Below the pieces are notes generated by a model, which did not search any database, was not told where the DNA came from, and saw only the letters and a list, made by a program, of their open reading frames with translations. Below, piece after piece: positions 8,725-18,775 of a stretch of 64,000 nt of DNA (positions are counted from its first letter, which is position 1; every line of letters starts with the position of its first letter). The DNA is from Pseudomonas monteilii (lineage in GTDB: Bacteria; Pseudomonadota; Gammaproteobacteria; Pseudomonadales; Pseudomonadaceae). The position numbers and the translations under genes were made by a program. The DNA lies in contig CP013997.1 in assembly GCA_001534745.1 (NCBI GenBank), forward strand, positions 744,001-808,000, read 5' to 3'.

Positions 8725-8970
8725 TCAGTGCCATTCATGCCCACCCGGTCGCAATGCCCGGGCATAGCAGAACAGGAACAGGTTCCTGACCATTTCCTTG
8801 AGCACACTCGGTTCGCTGGAATTCAGACAGCCCAGGTCCAGGTCGCCCTGGTCACGCAGTTCGTCGAGTGCTTCCTCTTCGAGCACGGCGCACACGCGAC
8901 CGGTCTCTCGGTGCAGAATGCGCAGGTAAGGGTGAGGGCGGTCCAGCCAGGCGTCGATCAGGTACGTCAT
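8725..8970 (-). CDS. small protein of unknown function, probably iron-regulated
   Basis: 81 residues starting MTYLIDAWLDRPHPYLRILH, acidic in the middle (EEEALDELRDQGDLDLGCLN) with a hydrophobic helix near the C-terminus (VRNLFLFCYA). The ATG at 8970 has GGAG 7 nt upstream. A probable Fur box lies 28 bp upstream (8998-9016), so expression is expected when iron is short. Its position between fklB and ispB matches a small hypothetical gene of P. aeruginosa that I recall as PA4570. No catalytic motif is visible. Confidence 0.75.
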   Translation of the reverse strand: MTYLIDAWLDRPHPYLRILHRETGRVCAVLEEEALDELRDQGDLDLGCLNSSEPSVLKEMVRNLFLFCYARALRPGGHEWH

Positions 8971-8997
8971 GAGCGTCTCCTCGAAAAACATTTCGAT

Positions 8998-9016
8998 GAG
9001 AATAATTCTTATTATC
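8998..9016 (-). promoter_or_regulatory. Fur box
   Basis: On the minus strand the site reads gataataagaattattctc, which matches the 19-bp consensus GATAATGATAATCATTATC at 15 positions. It lies 28 bp upstream of the start at 8970, in an unusually AT-rich patch, where Fur with iron would block transcription. Confidence 0.7.
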
Positions 9017-9115
9017 AGAATAGCAAGTACCTATTGGCGGTTTTCATCTCGCCATGCCCGGTGCCCGTTGCAGGCAGGCCAAGGGCCACCGTGTGGCGGC
9101 CCTGGTAGGCAGGCC

Positions 9116-9454
9116 TCAGACCTTGCGCACGAACTCCGATTTCAGCTTCATCGCACCGATGCCGTCGATCTTGCAGTCGATGTCGTGGTCGCCGTCGCAC
9201 AGGCGGATGTTCTTGACCTTGGTGCCGACCTTGACCACCAGGGACGAGCCCTTGACCTTGAGGTCCTTGATCACCGTGACGGTGTCGCCATCCTGCAGGA
9301 CATTGCCGACCGAGTCTTTCTTCACCACCTCGTCGGAGGCCTCATCGGACGCGACAGTGGACCATTCGTGGGCGCATTCGGGGCAGATCAGCTGCGTGCC
9401 ATCCTCGTAGGTGTATTCGGAATTGCAGCGGGGGCAGGGTGGCAAGGTGCTCAC
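9116..9454 (-). CDS. yjdM: zinc-ribbon protein YjdM (PhnA family)
   Basis: 112 residues. An N-terminal zinc ribbon ([10 protein letters not shown]...[10 protein letters not shown]) is followed by a PhnA-type SH3-like domain with [14 protein letters not shown] and [19 protein letters not shown]. Despite the old name phnA it is not thought to take part in phosphonate use; the function is unclear. The start is GTG at 9454 with GAGGA upstream; this gives the usual family start ([10 protein letters not shown]). Confidence 0.88.
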   Translation of the reverse strand: MSTLPPCPRCNSEYTYEDGTQLICPECAHEWSTVASDEASDEVVKKDSVGNVLQDGDTVTVIKDLKVKGSSLVVKVGTKVKNIRLCDGDHDIDCKIDGIGAMKLKSEFVRKV

Positions 9455-9577
9455 AAGGGTTCCTCAAGGGTGGGCGAAAAGGCGCAAATTATATGAGGTT
9501 TTGCCCCCGGAGGGATACGCCCGTCGCGATCGCGCGGGCGCATGACGTCATTTCAGGCAGGCCGGGAGGCCCGGCGC

Positions 9578-10546
9578 TCAGTGCGTGCGGGCGACGGCGA
9601 ACTCGCTCAGTTCCACCAGGGCATCACGGCATTCGCTGGCCGGCAGCACTTCGAGGCAGGCGATGGCGCGGGCGACGTAGTCGCGTGCCATGCGCGCGGT
9701 GTAGTCCAGGGCGCCCGAGGCCTCGACCGCGGCGCGGATGCTTTCGAGGTTCTCGATGCCACCCTTCTGGATGGCCTGGCGGACCAGGGCTGCCTGTTCG
9801 GCCGTGCCTTCGCGCATGGTGTAGATGAGCGGCAAGGTCGGCTTGCCCTCGGCCAGGTCGTCGCCGACGTTCTTGCCCAGGGTGTCGGAGTCGCCCTTGT
9901 AGTCCAGCAGGTCATCGACCAGCTGGAAGGCCACGCCCAGGTGGTCGCCGAAGGTGCGCAAGGCTTCGCACTGCTCGGCGCTGGCGCCGGCCAGCGCGGC
10001 GGCACTGTGGGTGGAGGCCTCGAACAGCATCGCGGTCTTGCCGCGGATGACCTCCATGTAGACCTCTTCGGTGGTGCTGGCATCGCGTACCCGCGACAAC
10101 TGCAGCACTTCACCCTCGGCGATCACCCGGGTCGCCCGGGACAGGATCTGCATGACCGGCATGGAGCCCAGCTGGACCATCATCTCGAACGAGCGCGAAT
10201 AGAGGAAGTCGCCGACCAGCACGCTGGGTGCGTTGCCCCACAGGGCGTTGGCGGTGGAGCGGCCACGGCGCATGCCGGACATGTCGACCACGTCGTCGTG
10301 CAGCAGGGTTGCGGTGTGCAGGAACTCGATGGTCGCCGCCAGCAGGCGCAGGTCGTCGCCTTCGCGGCCCAGGGCCTTGCCGCAGAGCAGCACCAGCAAG
10401 GGCCGCAGACGCTTGCCCCCGGCCGACGTGATGTAGTCGCCGATCTTCGATACCAGCGGCACACGCGACGTCAGCTGCTGCTTGATGATCTCATCGACGG
10501 CGCTGAAATCTTCGGCCACCGCGCGATAGAAGGTCTGGGGTTGCAT
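9578..10546 (-). CDS. ispB: octaprenyl diphosphate synthase
   Basis: 322 residues. A trans-isoprenyl diphosphate synthase that extends farnesyl diphosphate to the ubiquinone side chain. The first aspartate-rich motif ([16 protein letters not shown], about residues 80-95) and the second ([13 protein letters not shown], about 205-217) are both intact, as is GGKRLRP near residue 46. The ATG at 10546 has GGAG upstream and gives the E. coli length; an ATG at 10558 lacks a ribosome site. It diverges from rplU-rpmA, as in E. coli. Confidence 0.92.
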   Translation of the reverse strand: MQPQTFYRAVAEDFSAVDEIIKQQLTSRVPLVSKIGDYITSAGGKRLRPLLVLLCGKALGREGDDLRLLAATIEFLHTATLLHDDVVDMSGMRRGRSTANALWGNAPSVLVGDFLYSRSFEMMVQLGSMPVMQILSRATRVIAEGEVLQLSRVRDASTTEEVYMEVIRGKTAMLFEASTHSAAALAGASAEQCEALRTFGDHLGVAFQLVDDLLDYKGDSDTLGKNVGDDLAEGKPTLPLIYTMREGTAEQAALVRQAIQKGGIENLESIRAAVEASGALDYTARMARDYVARAIACLEVLPASECRDALVELSEFAVARTH

Positions 10547-10631
10547 CGGTTGCTCCATTGAGGTTGCGCGGCATGCTAGGTCGCGGGTCCCGGTGTGTCA
10601 AGGCACGCGGGGCAGGCGGGCGGGGCGAGGC

Positions 10632-10660
10632 TTGCGTGCCGCTCGCCGGTTGCGTACAAT
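10632..10660 (+). promoter_or_regulatory. sigma-70 promoter of rplU-rpmA
   Basis: TTGCGT (10632-10637), a 17-bp spacer and TACAAT (10655-10660) lie 132 bp before the rplU start. The -10 matches at five of six positions. A leader of about 125 nt follows. Confidence 0.6.
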
Positions 10661-10791
10661 CGCGCACCCTAACTTTCCTGGGCAGCACCTGCCTTACGCA
10701 ATTGCACCGGGTCGTTCCAGCCCTGTGCAGCCATGCCAGCCAATACTTATCCTATAAAGCGCTGGGTGAGCAGGATTATCGGAGAAATACC

Positions 10792-11106
10792 ATGTCTTAC
10801 GCAGTAATTGTTACCGGTGGCAAGCAATACAAAGTCGCCGAAGGTGAATACCTGAAGATCGAGAAGCTCGAGATCGCCACCGGCGAATCCGTGACCTTCG
10901 ATCGCGTTCTGCTGGTTGCCAACGGTGACGACGTCACCATCGGTGCACCCGTTGTCGCCGGTGCCAAGGTCGTTGCCGAAGTCATTTCGCAAGGCCGTCA
11001 CGACAAGGTTCGCATCATCAAGTTCCGTCGTCGTAAGCACCACATGAAGCGCATGGGCCACCGCCAGTGGTTCACCGAGATCAAAATCACCGGTATTCAG
11101 GCTTAA
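10792..11106 (+). CDS. rplU: 50S ribosomal protein L21
   Basis: 104 residues, full length, starting [20 protein letters not shown] and with the C-terminal L21 signature ([16 protein letters not shown]). It binds 23S rRNA in the large subunit. CGGAGAAATACC before the ATG is a good ribosome site. It is the first gene of the rplU-rpmA pair and is 36 bp from rpmA. Confidence 0.98.
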   Translation: MSYAVIVTGGKQYKVAEGEYLKIEKLEIATGESVTFDRVLLVANGDDVTIGAPVVAGAKVVAEVISQGRHDKVRIIKFRRRKHHMKRMGHRQWFTEIKITGIQA

Positions 11107-11142
11107 TCGCCTCGAACCCTGAATTTTTTGGAGAATTGAACC

Positions 11143-11400
11143 ATGGCACACAAAAAAGCTGGTGGTAGTACCCGTAACGGTCGCGACTCAGAATCGAAAC
11201 GCCTTGGCGTGAAGATGTACGGCGGCCAGGTCATCAAGGCCGGCAACATCATCGTGCGTCAGCGCGGCACCCAGTTCCACGCCGGCTACGGCGTTGGCAT
11301 GGGCAAGGATCACACCCTGTTCGCCAAGATCGAAGGCGTGATCAAGTTCGAGAAGAAAGGCGAGTTCAATCGTCGTTACGTGAGCGTCGTCGCGGCCTGA
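11143..11400 (+). CDS. rpmA: 50S ribosomal protein L27
   Basis: 85 residues, starting [20 protein letters not shown] as in E. coli, with no cleavable N-terminal extension. L27's N-terminal tail reaches the peptidyl-transferase centre. TTGGAGAATTGAACC precedes the ATG. The gene ends 15 bp before an intrinsic terminator. Confidence 0.98.
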   Translation: MAHKKAGGSTRNGRDSESKRLGVKMYGGQVIKAGNIIVRQRGTQFHAGYGVGMGKDHTLFAKIEGVIKFEKKGEFNRRYVSVVAA

Positions 11401-11415
11401 TCGCGTTGTCGCTGG

Positions 11416-11444
11416 AAAAGCCCCGTCACGCGACGGGGCTTTTT
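11416..11444 (+). terminator. intrinsic terminator of rplU-rpmA
   Basis: A strong stem, agccccgtc/(c)gacggggct, with a short loop, A residues before it and TTTTT after it, 15 bp beyond the rpmA stop. Confidence 0.9.
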
Positions 11445-11454
11445 CGTTTCTGCG

Positions 11455-12831
<1,377 letters not shown>

Positions 12832-12848
12832 CCGGTTGCAGTACACTG

Positions 12849-12963
12849 AACGCCGCGCCTTGGTGCGTGGTGCTCGGTCGAGGTGGGCTGGCCCTGCGGG
12901 AGATTTCCGCGAGGGTGGGCCGTTCGAATCCTCCTCCGACACCATGCCCAGGCGCGGCGTTTT
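12849..12963 (+). ncRNA. candidate structured RNA between obgE and proB
   Basis: A perfect 12-bp stem, aacgccgcgcct (12849-12860) with aggcgcggcgtt (12950-12961), encloses 89 nt. Inside, GGTG/CACC, TCGG/CCGA and GAGG/CCTC continue the rod (12869-12883 with 12930-12943). A nested hairpin, ccctgcgg with ccgcgaggg (12892-12915), tops it. TTTT follows the closing stem, as at an intrinsic terminator. TACACT at 12842-12847 could be a -10 box, without a clear -35. The distal part carries a T-loop-like ttcgaatcc and acacca, but it does not fold as a tRNA. It could be a small RNA or a proB leader. Confidence 0.5.
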
Positions 12964-12995
12964 GGTATCTACAGATCGACATAGGTTGGAAGAAG

Positions 12996-14114
12996 ATGCG
13001 AGACAAGGTGACGGGCGCGCGGCGCTGGGTCGTGAAGATCGGCAGTGCCCTGCTGACCGCCGATGGCAAGGGGCTGGACCGCGGCGCCATGGCCGTCTGG
13101 GTCGAACAGATGGTCGCGCTGCGTGAAGCGGGCGTCGAACTGGTGCTGGTGTCCTCCGGGGCCGTGGCTGCCGGCATGAGCCAGCTGGGCTGGGCCCAGC
13201 GACCGAGCGCGATGAATGAGCTGCAGGCCGCCGCCGCGCTGGGCCAGATGCGTCTGGTGCAGGCCTGGGAGTCGAGCTTCGGCGAGCACGGCAAGCACAC
13301 CGCGCAGATCCTGCTGACCCATGACGACCTGTCCGACCGCAAGCGCTACCTCAATGCGCGCAGCACCTTGCGCACGTTGGTGGAGCTGGGCGTGGTGCCG
13401 GTGATCAACGAGAACGACACCGTGGTCACCGACGAGATCCGCTTCGGCGACAACGACACCCTGGCGGCGCTGGTGGCCAACCTGGTCGAGGCCGACCTGC
13501 TGGTGATCCTCACCGACCGCGACGGCATGTTCACCGCCGATCCGCGGCACAACCCCGATGCCCAGCTGATCCACGAAGCCCGCGCCGACGACCCGAGCCT
13601 GGACGCGGTGGCAGGCAGCACGGGCGGCGCCCTGGGCCGCGGCGGCATGCAGACCAAGCTGCGCGCGGCGCGCCTGGCCGCCCGTTCGGGTGCCCACACC
13701 CTCATCGTCGGCGGACGGATCGAGCGCGTGCTCGATCGCCTCAAGGCCGGCGAACGCCTGGGCACGTTGCTGTCACCCGAGCGCGGCATGCTCGCCGCGC
13801 GCAAGCAGTGGCTCGCCGGGCACTTGCAGACGCGCGGTACCCTGATGCTCGACGCCGGCGCCGTGCAGGCCCTGCGTCAAGCCAACAAGAGCCTGCTGCC
13901 AGTGGGCGTCAAGGGCGTGCAGGGCAGCTTCCGCCGGGGCGAGATGGTGGTGTGCGTCGATCCCGATGGCCAGGAGGTGGCTCGTGGCCTGGCCAACTAC
14001 AGTGCCGTCGAGGCGCAGAAGATCATCGGGCAGGCGTCGGATGCCATCCAGACGGTGCTCGGCTATGCGGCCGAACCAGAGCTGGTGCACCGCGATAACC
14101 TGGTACTGGTCTGA
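12996..14114 (+). CDS. proB: glutamate 5-kinase
   Basis: 372 residues. Amino-acid-kinase domain (about 8-255: [55 protein letters not shown]-like [11 protein letters not shown]) and a C-terminal PUA domain (about 280-360). It makes glutamyl 5-phosphate from glutamate and ATP, the feedback-controlled first step of proline synthesis. proA is not beside it, as is usual in Pseudomonas. GGAAGAAG precedes the ATG. The 164 bp upstream hold the candidate RNA. Confidence 0.96.
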   Translation: MRDKVTGARRWVVKIGSALLTADGKGLDRGAMAVWVEQMVALREAGVELVLVSSGAVAAGMSQLGWAQRPSAMNELQAAAALGQMRLVQAWESSFGEHGKHTAQILLTHDDLSDRKRYLNARSTLRTLVELGVVPVINENDTVVTDEIRFGDNDTLAALVANLVEADLLVILTDRDGMFTADPRHNPDAQLIHEARADDPSLDAVAGSTGGALGRGGMQTKLRAARLAARSGAHTLIVGGRIERVLDRLKAGERLGTLLSPERGMLAARKQWLAGHLQTRGTLMLDAGAVQALRQANKSLLPVGVKGVQGSFRRGEMVVCVDPDGQEVARGLANYSAVEAQKIIGQASDAIQTVLGYAAEPELVHRDNLVLV

Positions 14115-14124
14115 GGAGGCCATC

Positions 14125-14586
14125 ATGTTGAAACCACTGCTTGCCCTGGCGCTGCTGGCCAGCGTGTCGTCGATGGCCGGTGCCGAGGAAATCGGCCGGG
14201 TGTCGACGGTGTTCAAGATGGTCGGTCCGAACGACCGGATCGTGGTCGAAGCGTTCGATGACCCCAAGGTGGAGGGGGTGACCTGCTACCTGTCACGGGC
14301 CAAGACCGGGGGCGTCAAAGGCGGGCTGGGCCTGGCCGAGGACCGTGCCGAGGCATCCATCGCCTGCCGTCAGGTCGGGCCGATCCGTTTCAAGGGTGAG
14401 TTGAAGGACGGCGACGAAGTCTTCAAGCAACGCACCTCGCTGGTGTTCAAGACCATGCAGGTGGTGCGCTTCCTCGACAAGAAACGCAATACGCTGGTGT
14501 ACCTGGTCTACAGCGACCGCGTCGTCGAAGGCAGCCCGCAGAACGCCGTGACGGCAATCCCGATCGCGCCATGGCCGCAGCAGTGA
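14125..14586 (+). CDS. creA: CreA family periplasmic protein
   Basis: 153 residues. A signal peptide ([20 protein letters not shown]) is followed by the CreA domain: [52 protein letters not shown]. Function unknown despite its name; in E. coli it is next to creBCD but is not known to be part of that signalling system. It lies 10 bp after proB with GAGGAGG before the ATG, so is cotranscribed. Confidence 0.9.
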   Translation: MLKPLLALALLASVSSMAGAEEIGRVSTVFKMVGPNDRIVVEAFDDPKVEGVTCYLSRAKTGGVKGGLGLAEDRAEASIACRQVGPIRFKGELKDGDEVFKQRTSLVFKTMQVVRFLDKKRNTLVYLVYSDRVVEGSPQNAVTAIPIAPWPQQ

Positions 14587-14609
14587 GCGTACCGGGCTAG
14601 GCCAAGGTA

Positions 14610-14843
14610 GCGGATTCCACGGCCCCAGCGGGGCCGATGCCGCACGGCGGCGCCGCTTTGCCTATGCGTCAGCGCTGCATCCTCGCCAGCGCCGGAAAGG
14701 CTGACAGTCTGCATTGGCACCTGTGGGAGCTGGCTTGCCAGCGATAGGGCCCCTGCATCCTCCTCAAGTCGACAGGACGGCGCTCGACCTGTTGACGAAG
14801 CGGTGACGCTACCGCCGCCATCGCGGGCAAGCCCGCTCCCACA
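14610..14843. repeat. duplicated BIME, copy 1
   Basis: A unit beginning ggattccacggcccc, with an inverted REP pair (left copy 14723-14745, right copy 14821-14843) around a spacer containing caagtcgacaggacggcgct. It is repeated with scattered changes at 14942-15159. The whole 650-bp gap between creA and mksB consists of these units and short remnants; no gene is seen in it. Confidence 0.8.
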
Positions 14844-14941
14844 CCCGTAGTCACGCCGCAGTACCCGTAGTGACGCCACAGTAGTACAGCTGATTGCGAT
14901 CTCCATATGGGAGCAGAAGCCTGTCGGGGCAGACGGTGGCG

Positions 14942-15159
14942 GCTGATTCCACGACCCCGGCAGGGCCGTACGCGTCCGGTCAGGCGCTACTTTGCATCGT
15001 CGCCAGCGCTGAAAGGCTGGCAGGCTGCACTGGCACCTGTGGGAGCTGGCTTGCCAGCGATAGGGCCCTTACATCCTCCTCAAGTCGACAGGACAGCGCT
15101 CGACCTGTTGACGAAGCGGCGACGCTACCGCCGCTATCGCGGGCAAGCCCGCTCCCACA
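14942..15159. repeat. duplicated BIME, copy 2
   Basis: Second copy of the unit at 14610-14843, in the same orientation about 320 bp away. It includes not only the REP pair but also its non-REP spacer and left flank (gattccacgaccccg), so it arose by a segmental duplication and then diverged. Confidence 0.8.
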
Positions 15160-15236
15160 GGTGACTGAGCGATGGTCTGCAACGCCGTGGTGCGATCGCT
15201 CTGAAGAATGGCGCCTTCTCAGGCGCCTGCTTCCCA

Positions 15237-18104
15237 TCAGCCCGGCATCGCCTCTTCTTCGACGTCCCGCACGTCCTCTGCCTCACCCGCCCGCACGTCC
15301 TCTGCCTCACCCGCCTGCACGTCCAGGCGGCTGATGTACTTCCAGTCCGCCTCGTCGAGGTAGATCCCGTTCGGCCCGCTACCGCCTTCCAAGTCGATCG
15401 CCACCCGTGCCGACACCTGCGGCTTCACGCTGGCCAGGATCGGCACGAAGCCCAGCTGCTGGCTGGTCTCGAGCAGGGCCGTCTGGTTGCGCTCGTCGAT
15501 GTCCGCCGCTTCGTCCAGGTAGTAGGGCAGGCGCACGCGTCCGGCCAGGTCGCGGTCCATCAGGTGCAGCAACAGGTACATGTTGGTCAGCGCCTTGATG
15601 GTCATGGTGGTGCCGTTGGACGCTGCGCCATCGATGTCGGCATGGATCACCGGCTGGCCGTTGACCTTGGTGATCTCGAAGGCCAGCTCGAACAGGTCCC
15701 TGAGCCCCAGCTGGTTGTGGTTAGCGGCGACCAGGCGGGCCAGGTACTCCTTGGCTTCCTCGTTCTTGTGGTCCTGCTCGGCCGTCTGGCTCAGGTCGAA
15801 CACCGACAACGTCTCGCCTTCCTCGTACTGGCCGGCGCTGTGGATGATCTGGTCGATGTGCTTGAGCGCCTCCTTGTTCGGCGCCAGCACCACGCGGAAG
15901 CTCTGCAGGTTGGACACCTGTCGCTTGTTGATCTCGCGGTTGAACAGCGCCAGTTGGTGCTCGAGGCTGTCATAGTCGCTGCGGATGTTGCGCAGGGTCC
16001 GGGCGATGTCGGTGACCGCCGCACGGCGGGCCTTGGCCAGGGTCAGCGCCTCGTCGCCGCGGTGGGCGTAGGCGTTGATCAGCAGGGTCAGGCGACGCTC
16101 CATGTCGTCCTCGCTGTCGAACTTGGCCACGCCTTTGAGGCGCACCTGCGCGTACAACGCCTCGATCTGGTTGTCGACCCGCTGCAGCCCCTGCCAGCTG
16201 TCCTGGTAGTCGTTGAGCAACGGCAGCAGGTTGTCCAGGCTGTCGTCGACCGGCTCCATGAACGGCGTGCCTAGGGGCAGGCCGGCCGGCAGCAGGTGAC
16301 GGCGGCGCAGGGCGTCGTCGAGAGTGCGCTGGCGCGCCTCGAGGTCCGCCAGCTGTCGGCCGACCAGTTGCAACTTGGCCGACAGCTGCTGGACGCGCTC
16401 GGTGAAGGCGTCGCTGGAGCGCTTGAGCTCGTCCTGGGCCGCCTCGAGCTGGGCCAGCTGTTCCAGCTTCTGGGCTTCCTCGGCGCCCAGGGTCTGGGCG
16501 CGGCGATAGTCTTCCAGGGCCTTCTGCGCATCCAGCACCGCCTGGTACAGGGCTTCGCTCTGGGTCTTGCTGGCGGTGCGGTCGGCGCTCACCGACTGCT
16601 GGGTCTGCAGCTGGTGCAGTTCTTTTTCCAGACGATCCTTCTGCTCGCGCAGGGCCGCGCGATCGACCAGCGCCCGTAACGCCGGTGGATCGATGTGCGA
16701 CAGGTCGATCGACAGGCCAGGTGCCTCGAAGCGCTCGCCGTTGAATCCTTCCAGCACGCGCTCGAGAGTCTTGACCCATTGCTCGCCGTCATCCAGCGCA
16801 AGGCCTGCCTGGCCCAGCGGCAGACTGAACAAGGCGCCGTTGAACAGGCGCATCAACCGCTCCAGGTCCTGCTGGGAGAATTCCTCGCGCAGACGGGCAT
16901 AACTGTTGTTGTCGGCATGGTCGAGCTGCTGGCGGACCGACTTGAGCCGCGCCTGCACATCCTGCACCCGTTGATCCAGGTCCTCGGCACTGAACTGGCG
17001 CGATTGCGCCAGGGCGCCGGCCAGTTCGTCGTGGGCATCCTTGGCGGCCAGCAACTGCTGCTCCAGTACCCTGACGTCGTCCACCAGCGCGAAGCGGTGC
17101 TTGAGCACGGACAGCTCGCCCAGCCAGCGCTGTATGCCGGTCAGTTCCCGCTCCAGGCGCATCAGTTCCTGGGTGCTGTTGCGTTGGGTGTTCTGCAGGT
17201 TGTCCTGCTCGTGCTGATAGTGCTCGGCCTGGATGACCAGTTCTTCCTTGCGGGCGACGGCATAGTCCTGCCAGGTGCCGAGCAGGTGGTCGAGCAGCGG
17301 CGAGAGCCGGTGCAGCTTGCCGCGCAGCACGTCGCGCTGGGCGACGCCATTGGCCAGCGACTCGACGAGCGGCCCGGCGACGACCAGGGCGTTGTAGTCC
17401 TGCTCCATGCGCCGCACGTCGCGGAACGCTTCTTCGCAGGCGGCGATGTAGTCGATGCTGCCCGAACGCAGGCTGTGCTCGAACGCGTCCAGGAACAGCT
17501 GCTTGAGCTTGGCGGCGGTGATCTCGCGCATGTGCAGCAGGTTGATGAACAGCGCGCGGAAGGTCTTGAGGCTGTGCTCGCTGGTCGAGCGCAGCGGGAT
17601 CAGCGTCAGGTCGAGCGGCACCGAGGTATGCCCGCCCACCAGCAGGCGGCGCAGCTCGTCGGGCTTGAGCTCGTAGGCTTTCAGGCCGTGGCGGTCGAGG
17701 TTGGCGAACAGCTCCTTCTGCCGCAGGCAGGTGTCGTCGCGCTGGTAGTGGGCCAGGTCCAGCTCGCCGGCGTAGGCGAAGAACTGATGGCCGAACCCGC
17801 CGCCCGGCCCACGCCCGACCACGCCGATCACATGGGGGCCATGGGGCAGGTTGAGCTCGCAGAGGATGTAGCTGGTGTCGCTGGCGAAGTAGAAGCGGCG
17901 CGACTGCTCCAGGCTGTACTTGCCGAAGCTCATGTCGGACATGCGCGCCAGGATCGGGAACTGCAGCGCATTGATCGAGGCCGACTTGCCCAGGTTGTTG
18001 GCGCCGTACACCGACAGCGGTTCCTCCAGCGGGAACACCCCCAGGCTGTAGCCGGCCGTGTTGAGCAGGGCGAAGCGGCGGATCCCGTAGCGTTCCTGGC
18101 TCAT
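15237..18104 (-). CDS. mksB: condensin MksB, SMC-like ATPase
   Basis: 955 residues, the SMC subunit of MksBEF. The N-terminal head has Walker A GANNLGKSASINALQFP (about residues 34-50). Long coiled coils rich in Gln, Leu and Arg (about 280-420 and 490-760) surround a short hinge. The C-terminal head has a signature-like SNGTTMTIKALTNMY and Walker B LPYYLDEAADID. It uses ATP to organise DNA with MksE and MksF. Its ATG overlaps the mksE stop by 4 bp. The C-terminus carries two copies of AGEAEDVR from a 24-bp tandem repeat (15268-15315). Confidence 0.88.
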   Translation of the reverse strand: MSQERYGIRRFALLNTAGYSLGVFPLEEPLSVYGANNLGKSASINALQFPILARMSDMSFGKYSLEQSRRFYFASDTSYILCELNLPHGPHVIGVVGRGPGGGFGHQFFAYAGELDLAHYQRDDTCLRQKELFANLDRHGLKAYELKPDELRRLLVGGHTSVPLDLTLIPLRSTSEHSLKTFRALFINLLHMREITAAKLKQLFLDAFEHSLRSGSIDYIAACEEAFRDVRRMEQDYNALVVAGPLVESLANGVAQRDVLRGKLHRLSPLLDHLLGTWQDYAVARKEELVIQAEHYQHEQDNLQNTQRNSTQELMRLERELTGIQRWLGELSVLKHRFALVDDVRVLEQQLLAAKDAHDELAGALAQSRQFSAEDLDQRVQDVQARLKSVRQQLDHADNNSYARLREEFSQQDLERLMRLFNGALFSLPLGQAGLALDDGEQWVKTLERVLEGFNGERFEAPGLSIDLSHIDPPALRALVDRAALREQKDRLEKELHQLQTQQSVSADRTASKTQSEALYQAVLDAQKALEDYRRAQTLGAEEAQKLEQLAQLEAAQDELKRSSDAFTERVQQLSAKLQLVGRQLADLEARQRTLDDALRRRHLLPAGLPLGTPFMEPVDDSLDNLLPLLNDYQDSWQGLQRVDNQIEALYAQVRLKGVAKFDSEDDMERRLTLLINAYAHRGDEALTLAKARRAAVTDIARTLRNIRSDYDSLEHQLALFNREINKRQVSNLQSFRVVLAPNKEALKHIDQIIHSAGQYEEGETLSVFDLSQTAEQDHKNEEAKEYLARLVAANHNQLGLRDLFELAFEITKVNGQPVIHADIDGAASNGTTMTIKALTNMYLLLHLMDRDLAGRVRLPYYLDEAADIDERNQTALLETSQQLGFVPILASVKPQVSARVAIDLEGGSGPNGIYLDEADWKYISRLDVQAGEAEDVRAGEAEDVRDVEEEAMPG
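15268..15325 (-). repeat. 24-bp tandem repeat in mksB
   Basis: About 2.4 copies of a 24-bp unit containing acgtcctctgcctcacccgc, encoding AGEAEDVR twice at the acidic C-terminus of MksB. The copies are almost identical, which suggests a recent slippage event. Confidence 0.8.
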
Positions 18105-18775
18105 GGGTAGACCTCCTGCTGTTCTTCGGCAATGGCGCGGGCCAAGGCGTCGTCTTCATTGTCATCGAGGGCGTCGAAGCCGGTCGGCCCGTCGTCCTCG
18201 GCCAGGACCGGCGTCGGCAGCGGCAGGTCGCTGTGCAGCGTGGCCGCCAGGTCGCGGTCCTGCTGCACCGACAGGCAGACGTCGAGGAAACGGTGCATCG
18301 GCGGCAGGAAGCGGTAGAGGCCACCTTCCTCATGGGCGAACCCCAGCTGGGTCATGCGCCGCAGGATCTTTTCCTCCAGGTCCTCGACGCTCTGCACCTC
18401 GGCCTGGACGAACAGGTCGCGGTACTTGTCCAGCAGGGCGGGCAGTTCGTCACGGCCCAGGCTGCCGCCGTCGAGCACGGCGATGGGGTCGCGCCCCTGG
18501 TCGGCCAGGTGCTCCACCAGAATGAAAGTCATCAGCGACAGGCGCTGGGCCGTCTTGTTGACGTGGGCGGCGGCCTGTTCCGGGACGAAGTAGTAGAAAC
18601 CGCGGGTGTCGCAGACCAGCTCGAAGCCCAGGGCCTTGAACAGGGTCCGGTAGGCGTCCTGGAACGTCGACAGCTGGGCGTACAGCTCCGGGTCGCGGCG
18701 GCTGATGTGGAAGCCTTTGTACAGCTCGCGGAACAGAGGCGCGAGCTGGGACAGTTCGGAAAGATCAAGATGCAT
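18101..18775 (-). CDS. mksE: condensin subunit MksE
   Basis: 224 residues, the small winged-helix (kite) subunit that binds the kleisin MksF. It starts MHLDLSELSQLAPLFRELYKGFHISRRD and contains LKTFRAL-type helical and wing segments with FYYFVPEQAAAHVN and LRRMTQLGFAHEEGGLYRFLPPMHRFLD. It overlaps mksF by 11 bp and mksB by 4 bp, so the three are translationally coupled. The acidic C-terminus (DALDDNEDDALARAIAEEQQE) is typical. Confidence 0.85.
   Translation of the reverse strand: MHLDLSELSQLAPLFRELYKGFHISRRDPELYAQLSTFQDAYRTLFKALGFELVCDTRGFYYFVPEQAAAHVNKTAQRLSLMTFILVEHLADQGRDPIAVLDGGSLGRDELPALLDKYRDLFVQAEVQSVEDLEEKILRRMTQLGFAHEEGGLYRFLPPMHRFLDVCLSVQQDRDLAATLHSDLPLPTPVLAEDDGPTGFDALDDNEDDALARAIAEEQQEVYP

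Noticed and set aside
12865..12943. tRNA gene suggested by ttcgaatcc and acacca
   Set aside because: The T-stem does not pair (ggccg with cctcc), the acceptor has a mismatch, and no anticodon arm with U33 is found. The bases pair better as part of the rod described for 12849-12963.
14610..15159. CRISPR array
   Set aside because: Only two repeat units with similar spacers are present, the repeats are REP palindromes, and no cas gene is near.
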